DNA of 37,498 nt from JBHPHA01 sp042569905 (lineage in GTDB: Bacteria > Patescibacteriota > Minisyncoccia > Moranbacterales > UBA9337): assembly GCA_042569905.1 (NCBI GenBank), contig JBHPHA010000010.1:1-37498 (forward strand), written 5' to 3'. Below the pieces are notes generated by a model. The model saw only the letters and a program-made list of their open reading frames with translations, was not told where the DNA came from and did no database searches. Shown one piece after another: positions 33,309 to 37,498 of the stretch (positions within the stretch are counted from its first letter, which is position 1; every line of letters begins with the position of its first letter). The translations under genes and the position numbers were made by a program.

Positions 33309-33354
33309 GTTTTATTAATTTTAAATTATGAAAAAAGAAGAGTATCTCCGAAAT

Positions 33355-33377
33355 AAAAGGGGTCAGGTACCTTTTTT
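33355..33377. repeat. GGGGTCAGGTACC-type hairpin repeat
   Basis: AAAAGGGGTCAGGTACCTTT and three more Ts, 50 bp after the HEPN gene. It can pair as AAAGG...CCTTT and ends in a T-run, so it may also terminate transcription. Motifs of the GGTACCTGACCCC type are known dispersed repeats in many bacteria. A degenerate relative is at 33961. Confidence 0.55.
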
Positions 33378-33426
33378 AATTCAGAATGACAATATTGTGT
33401 GTTGATCTCACGTTGTTACATTTGAT

Positions 33427-33543
33427 GTGATGGTGGTGGAATTAAATACCCATTTAAATGTCAATCTAATTTGGTGGGGTGTATAATGAGGGGAATTAAG
33501 AGGATTATAATGTTTTGAAAGTATGGATAAAAGAAATGTAATT
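33427..33543. repeat. ATTTAAAT palindrome plus conserved tail, copy d
   Basis: TTAAATACCCATTTAAATG starts at 33442, followed by TTTGGTGGGGTGTATAATGA and a second TATAAT at 33506-33511, then GTTTTGAAAGT and the ATG of the small gene. It matches copy c at 32245-32358. In this copy the downstream gene is intact, so the tail is the promoter and leader of that gene. Confidence 0.85.
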
Positions 33544-33699
33544 CTAATTTCAATTACGTTTTATATTGTGGGCATTTTAATAACATTTTTGATGTGGAAT
33601 TTGTGGTTTTGGGTATTTGATTCTTTAGTGTGGCAAAATATTTTTGTAGTAGTGACTTTAATTGGTGCCATTAAATATTTTTGGCAACATACGGAATAG
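33523..33699 (+). CDS. 58-residue two-TM protein
   Basis: A short protein, MDKRNVILISITFYIVGILI and onward, with two membrane helices (about residues 5-24 and 36-54) joined by a Trp/Phe-rich loop (MWNLWFWVFDSLVW). A truncated copy of its start is in the repeat at 32245. TATAAT boxes at 33482-33487 and 33506-33511 lie upstream in the repeated segment. The repeated promoter plus start codon argues that it is real. No family recognised; size and topology resemble small membrane toxins or accessory proteins, but that is a guess. Confidence 0.55.
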   Translation: MDKRNVILISITFYIVGILITFLMWNLWFWVFDSLVWQNIFVVVTLIGAIKYFWQHTE

Positions 33700-33722
33700 A
33701 CAATTAATAATTTAAAAAAAAT

Positions 33723-33950
33723 ATGAATAAAAAACAATATTTCGGATCAATTTCACTATTAGTAGTTTTAGTTTCAGGGGTATTTTATTGGTTTGAATAT
33801 AGAACTTCTAAAATACGATCTTCTTGCTTGATTGAATCTCAGAATGTGGATGGCTATAGCTTAACACTGAAGAGGGAGTTAAAATTTCAAGAGTGTATGC
33901 GTCGTAATGGACTTAGATCAGAGGAAGGAGTTGTTAGATTTGTTAAATAA
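33723..33950 (+). CDS. Small protein with N-terminal membrane helix
   Basis: 75 residues: MNKKQYFGSISLLVVLVSGVFYWFEYRTSK gives one membrane helix, then about 45 polar residues with two Cys (positions 35 and 59). No SD before ATG 33723; it follows the two-TM gene by 23 bp and may share its transcript. No family recognised. Confidence 0.5.
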   Translation: MNKKQYFGSISLLVVLVSGVFYWFEYRTSKIRSSCLIESQNVDGYSLTLKRELKFQECMRRNGLRSEEGVVRFVK

Positions 33951-33960
33951 AGCTTAATAA

Positions 33961-33985
33961 AAAAAAAGGGGGTAGATACTTTTTT
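33961..33985. repeat. Degenerate GGGGT...ACTTTTTT hairpin
   Basis: A run of As, GGGGGTAGATAC and a run of Ts directly after the 75-residue gene. It resembles the 33355 repeat and probably acts as a weak terminator. Confidence 0.4.
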
Positions 33986-34003
33986 AATAAATAATAAAAA
34001 ACT

Positions 34004-34786
34004 ATGGCTAGATATAAGATTTTTAAAAATAAAATACAGATTGCGGATCTAAGATTTGACGAGTATTTGAGTGAATCACTTTTATTTTTTGATAAGCTGG
34101 AATCTTTACTAGGTAGTCCTCCCTCGATATTATTAACAGATACGCAGGATGTAATTGAGGAGAGAAATAGACTTTGGAGTGAATTTGGTGAAGCCATTGA
34201 GAATTGTAGGCACAAAATTCGAGCGATTAACTATAATATTTCACTTATCAAATCTGAAATTGAAAATCCTCCTATACCGCAATTCGAGTCTTTTTCAATG
34301 AATCTCGATAAAAAAGAGTTCTTAGATGATGTTGTTTTATTTGAATTTGAGTCATTTCTTTTTCAAGTAATATCTTCTTTGGATGTCTTTGTTTACTTGT
34401 TAAAATTATTCTATCCAACTCTTAATTCAGGTAGAGAAAATGAAATTGGATTCAAGGGAATGAAGAAAAAAGCTGGTAAGAAAACGGTTAAAATTTTAAG
34501 AAAGGCTGGAGAGGTTGATTTAGCAAATTATATTGAAGGGCAATCTAGGGAATGGATTCAGAAAGTTTATGATTTGAGAAATACCGTAGTTCATAGGTCG
34601 AAAGTTCAAGATTTACAGATGTTTTTAATTGAGGATAATGGAGTTGCTGCACCAAAGCTGCTAGATAGCGAAACTGATTTATTGGAGTATTGTGAAGAAG
34701 TGTATGAGAAATTTAAAGTTTTTTTGAATACTATTGAAAGCGATTATCTTTTAGGTAAAGCTGGGGATTTTTATGATGCAAAGTGA
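34004..34786 (+). CDS. HEPN-like protein with RX4H motif
   Basis: 260 residues, all helical. A conserved-looking part around residues 107-137 (DDVVLFEFESFLFQVISSLD) is followed by WIQKVYDLRNTVVHRS. There RNTVVH at residues 192-197 fits the HEPN ribonuclease motif RX4H, with the typical hydrophobic-Asp-Leu lead-in. Arrangement and length resemble stand-alone HEPN proteins such as the Cthe_2314 group, though the exact family was not identified. No nucleotidyltransferase (MNT) partner is next to it. It follows a run of small membrane-protein genes. Different from the TIGR02391-like HEPN protein at 32625. Confidence 0.6.
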   Translation: MARYKIFKNKIQIADLRFDEYLSESLLFFDKLESLLGSPPSILLTDTQDVIEERNRLWSEFGEAIENCRHKIRAINYNISLIKSEIENPPIPQFESFSMNLDKKEFLDDVVLFEFESFLFQVISSLDVFVYLLKLFYPTLNSGRENEIGFKGMKKKAGKKTVKILRKAGEVDLANYIEGQSREWIQKVYDLRNTVVHRSKVQDLQMFLIEDNGVAAPKLLDSETDLLEYCEEVYEKFKVFLNTIESDYLLGKAGDFYDAK

Positions 34787-34878
34787 TGATAAATACTATT
34801 AATTAAAAGTATAGTTGTAAGTAGCTTCAGTTTAATGATAGAATAAAAAAGCGGATTAATTTGGTGATGATGTGAAAT

Positions 34879-34895
34879 AGTGATATAATATCACT
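34879..34895 (+). promoter_or_regulatory. Palindromic -10 region of the methylase operon
   Basis: AGTGATATAATATCACT is a perfect 8+1+8 palindrome around TATAAT, 28 bp before ATG 34923. A dimeric regulator bound here would block RNA polymerase. The dinD promoter has the same sequence with two changes. R-M systems are often controlled by such small operator sites. Confidence 0.55.
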
Positions 34896-34922
34896 ATAAT
34901 ATAAAAATAAAAAATATTTATT

Positions 34923-35897
34923 ATGATAAGGAGTCAAGTTAAGGATTTAATCATAGAAGAATTTGGTGTTAATCATATTTTTGCTGCAAACGTAGCTTCT
35001 AAGATTGATCAGAGTGTTAAAAAAAGTGATGAAATTAAGTCATTTTTTATTAATTTTTATAAAAATAAACCTAAGCCTTTTGTGAAATGGGTTGGTGGAA
35101 AAAGGCAGCTTTTGAAGCAATTTAAGACATTGGGGTTTTATCCCCCAGATCATTTTGATGCAGAGAGCGCGACTTATTTTGAGCCTTTCGTTGGCGGTGG
35201 AGCAGTATTTTTTGATCTGTTACCACAGAGCGCTGTTTTGTCAGATTGGAATGGGGAGTTAGTGATTACATACAATGTGATTAAGGATGATGTCGAAAAA
35301 TTAATTGAGTCGCTGAAAGTTCATAAGAATGAAAAAGAATATTTCTTAGATATGAGAGCAAAAGATTTAAGTGAGCTTTCTGATGTGGAGGTTGCATCAA
35401 GATTCATATATTTAAATAGAACTTGTTTCAATGGGATGTATAGGGTGAATAAGTCAGGTGGCTTTAATGTTCCTTTTGGAAAGCAAAAAAATCCTTTGAT
35501 TTGCGATGAGGATAATTTAAGGAAAGTTAGTGCTATTTTAGAGAATGTAAATATTTCCAAAAGAGATTATAGGGATGTTCTGAAAGATGCTAGGAAGGGT
35601 GACTTTATCTACTTTGATCCTCCTTATTATCCTTTAAATAAAACATCAAGTTTTACTAGTTATACTGCTGATGGGTTTTTAGAAAAAGAGCAACAGGAGC
35701 TGCGAGATACTTATTTTGAACTACATAAGAAGGGTTGTTTCGTCATGCTTTCGAATTCAAATACTGAGTTTATTAGAGATTTGTATTCTGATTTGGATGA
35801 TAAGATAAAAATTAATGAAGTGAGCGCTTCAAGGATGATAAATTCAGTTGCATCAAAGAGAGGGAAAATTAAAGAGGTTTTAGTTGTTAATTACTAA
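34923..35897 (+). CDS. Dam-family DNA N6-adenine methyltransferase
   Basis: 324 residues. Motif X KWVGGKR (55-61), motif I FEPFVGGGAVFFDL (86-99; SAM binding), then the target-recognition region including FIYLNRTCFNGMYRVN, and catalytic motif IV DPPY (232-235). The order X-I-TRD-IV is the alpha class (MethyltransfD12) of Dam, DpnM and phage methylases. Dam targets GATC, but the site here cannot be told. The first ~50 residues (MIRSQVKDLIIEEFGVNH and on) are an extra helical extension not found in E. coli Dam. It is followed after 6 bp by the DUF262/DUF1524 gene, so the two form an operon under a palindromic promoter. Confidence 0.93.
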   Translation: MIRSQVKDLIIEEFGVNHIFAANVASKIDQSVKKSDEIKSFFINFYKNKPKPFVKWVGGKRQLLKQFKTLGFYPPDHFDAESATYFEPFVGGGAVFFDLLPQSAVLSDWNGELVITYNVIKDDVEKLIESLKVHKNEKEYFLDMRAKDLSELSDVEVASRFIYLNRTCFNGMYRVNKSGGFNVPFGKQKNPLICDEDNLRKVSAILENVNISKRDYRDVLKDARKGDFIYFDPPYYPLNKTSSFTSYTADGFLEKEQQELRDTYFELHKKGCFVMLSNSNTEFIRDLYSDLDDKIKINEVSASRMINSVASKRGKIKEVLVVNY

Positions 35898-35903
35898 GAG
35901 CAA

Positions 35904-37498
35904 ATGACACAAAAGAGATATGCTAAAAATATAAGTTATGAGAACTTTTTGGTTTCCGCTGAGAAAAGTGATTGTGACGTCGTTTCTCATCAATCAGAAA
36001 TTCCAGAATTTCAAAGAAATTATGTTTGGAAGTCTGAGCAAATAGGGGAATTGATTTCTTCAGTTATTGAAAATAAAAAAGGTTATTATTTGGGTAACTT
36101 AGTTATTGTAAAAGAACCTAGAAATGGCATTGGCAAGATTGTTGATGGTCAGCAGAGATTGATTACCTTGTCGCTTATCCTAAAAGAGCTTGATGATATT
36201 TTGGGTGAAGATGAAAAGGATGGACTTAGGGGTATGATTTGGGCAAATTACAATCAAGGAGTTCCCCGCATTAGATTTTTGAAAGATAGTTTGAATGATT
36301 TATATTTAAAACTTCTAAAAGGTGAAGATGTTGATGCTTTTGAATTGAATGGTGTCCAGAAAGTTTTATTGCAGGCAAGTAAAAATATTACTAAAAAAAT
36401 CAACAATTTTGACAATAAACTTGATTTTTATAATAAGATTAGGAATTTAGAATTTGTGGTAATTAGGACTCATTCTGAGAACGAGGCATATGTTCTATTT
36501 GAAGGCTTAAATTCAACAGGATTAAGTCTCTCGGCTACAGAATTAACTAAAAATGCATTACTTGGAAAGATTAAAGAAACTGAGCCTTCTAAAGTAGGGG
36601 AGTGCTTAAAGAGATGGGACAAGATTGAAGATAGTTTCGCAAATTCGGATAAAAATTGGTTTTTGAAATTTTTGAGGCATCAATGGTTTACAAGGGAGAG
36701 ATATGTTACAAATCCTAAATTATTTAAAAGTATCAAAGACAATGTTATACATTCTGCGACGTTTGATAATTTAGATAAATATCTATGTGAGCTTAGCAGT
36801 GATTCAATAAAATATCTTTCACTGAGGAAGAGTGAATTAAAAAGGAGTGATTTTCCTCAGGGAATGAACAACAATGCATGGAAAAAAATAGAAGAAATTG
36901 TCTTTATGATTAAATCGATAGGTGTAGAACAGGTCTATTGTGTTTTTTTAGCATTGTGGAAGTATGGCAAAGAAGAGCGTCGTTATTTATCTAATGGGAG
37001 AAGTTTTGGCAGACATGTAGAGTTGCTGTGGGGCTTTGTGCTGCTGGTTAAATTTAGTAACATTAGTCCTTCGAGTTATGAGAGAAAGTTTGCAAATATG
37101 TGTCATGATATCAAAGGAAAGTCATATGGTGAATTTAAAAGAATTATGAAATCTTTTTTTGAAAACGAATTGTTTCCCATAGCGAGATCTATATCAAAAG
37201 ATGATTTTTCAAGAAGATTCTCAGGAAATGTTAATTCTTGTAATTATAGTGAGGGTTTTATTAAGTTCATTTTAGGTGAATACCTAAGGGTTTTTGGTCA
37301 AGGGGTGGATTTTGATATAACATTAGAACATATTGTTCCTCGAGAGAATTGGTCTAGTTGGTCTAGTATAAGTGGTGGTAGTTTTGACAGTGACTGGACT
37401 GGATATGTTGGTAATTTAACTCTATTAAATAGGGAGTTAAATGAGGGAGTTTCTGATTCATGTTTTGAGGATAAATATAATGATGGATATGAGAAGAG
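35904..37498 (+). CDS. DUF262/DUF1524 GmrSD-like nuclease (3' partial)
   Basis: 531 codons are open to the window end; the stop is outside. The N-terminal DUF262 part has EFQRNYVW near residue 35, IVDGQQRLITLS with DGQQR at 81-85 (the ParB/Srx-like NTPase motif), then a helical middle. The C-terminal part has LEHIVPRENW (Glu475, His476, Pro479) and GYVGNLTLLNRELN, the DUF1524 HNH-type motif. This is the fused GmrSD plan, a type IV modification-dependent restriction enzyme family that also includes SspE. No SD; start ATG 35904 lies 6 bp after the methylase stop, so it is co-transcribed. A methylase with a GmrSD-like partner suggests an R-M-like system, though the direction of modification sensing cannot be told from sequence. 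Confidence 0.88.
   Translation, partial: MTQKRYAKNISYENFLVSAEKSDCDVVSHQSEIPEFQRNYVWKSEQIGELISSVIENKKGYYLGNLVIVKEPRNGIGKIVDGQQRLITLSLILKELDDILGEDEKDGLRGMIWANYNQGVPRIRFLKDSLNDLYLKLLKGEDVDAFELNGVQKVLLQASKNITKKINNFDNKLDFYNKIRNLEFVVIRTHSENEAYVLFEGLNSTGLSLSATELTKNALLGKIKETEPSKVGECLKRWDKIEDSFANSDKNWFLKFLRHQWFTRERYVTNPKLFKSIKDNVIHSATFDNLDKYLCELSSDSIKYLSLRKSELKRSDFPQGMNNNAWKKIEEIVFMIKSIGVEQVYCVFLALWKYGKEERRYLSNGRSFGRHVELLWGFVLLVKFSNISPSSYERKFANMCHDIKGKSYGEFKRIMKSFFENELFPIARSISKDDFSRRFSGNVNSCNYSEGFIKFILGEYLRVFGQGVDFDITLEHIVPRENWSSWSSISGGSFDSDWTGYVGNLTLLNRELNEGVSDSCFEDKYNDGYEK

Overview
The window looks like a chromosomal segment of an uncultured, AT-rich bacterium of the Patescibacteria (CPR) type. This rests on the gene style: very large surface proteins beside a compact pilM-pilN-pilO operon, many starts without a Shine-Dalgarno (SD) site, tRNAs without an encoded full CCA, and many unrecognised small proteins. 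TGA is used as a stop (for example at 23448-23450), so it is not one of the lineages that read TGA as glycine. The phylum assignment is an inference; no 16S rRNA is present. Unless noted, protein families were recognised by eye from motifs.

Region 1 (1-8166) is cell surface. A giant fibre-like protein, truncated at the window start, has two blocks of exactly seven 49-residue repeats and ends in an S74-type self-cleaving chaperone domain. It is followed by a membrane-anchored protein with three LamG-like domains.

Region 2 (8167-15943) holds a thioredoxin-reductase-like flavoprotein, three pilin-like or PilX-like proteins, and the pilM/pilN/pilO operon. Two copies of a ~160-bp hairpin element sit directly upstream of the reductase and of the second pilin gene.

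Region 3 (15944-18322) is housekeeping RNA. A bidirectional terminator is followed by tRNA-Arg(TCG) and tRNA-His(GTG) on the minus strand, then the RNase P RNA gene with a textbook promoter, then a polyprenyl-phosphate sugar transferase.

Region 4 (18323-24487) is a set of genes with strong SD sites: three related unknown proteins sharing a VSxW motif, a small unknown protein, rlmN, and a tightly packed three-gene operon encoding a two-TM protein and two SPFH/band-7 lipoproteins. rlmN is the one gene here with a weak SD.

Region 5 (24488-37498) is an accessory, probably defence-related island. It carries an AbrB-like protein, DinD, a KTSC-like protein, a Cys/His-rich secreted protein, a 1319-residue SF1 helicase with a C-terminal nuclease domain, two unrelated HEPN-type proteins, tiny membrane proteins, and a Dam-type adenine methylase directly followed by a GmrSD-like DUF262/DUF1524 nuclease that runs off the window. 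The genes are separated by recurring intergenic palindromes that look like cassette boundaries.

Gene-free stretches of more than 300 bases (8167-8540, 24488-24795, 32204-32624) are mostly made of these repeats. The minus strand carries no convincing protein gene.
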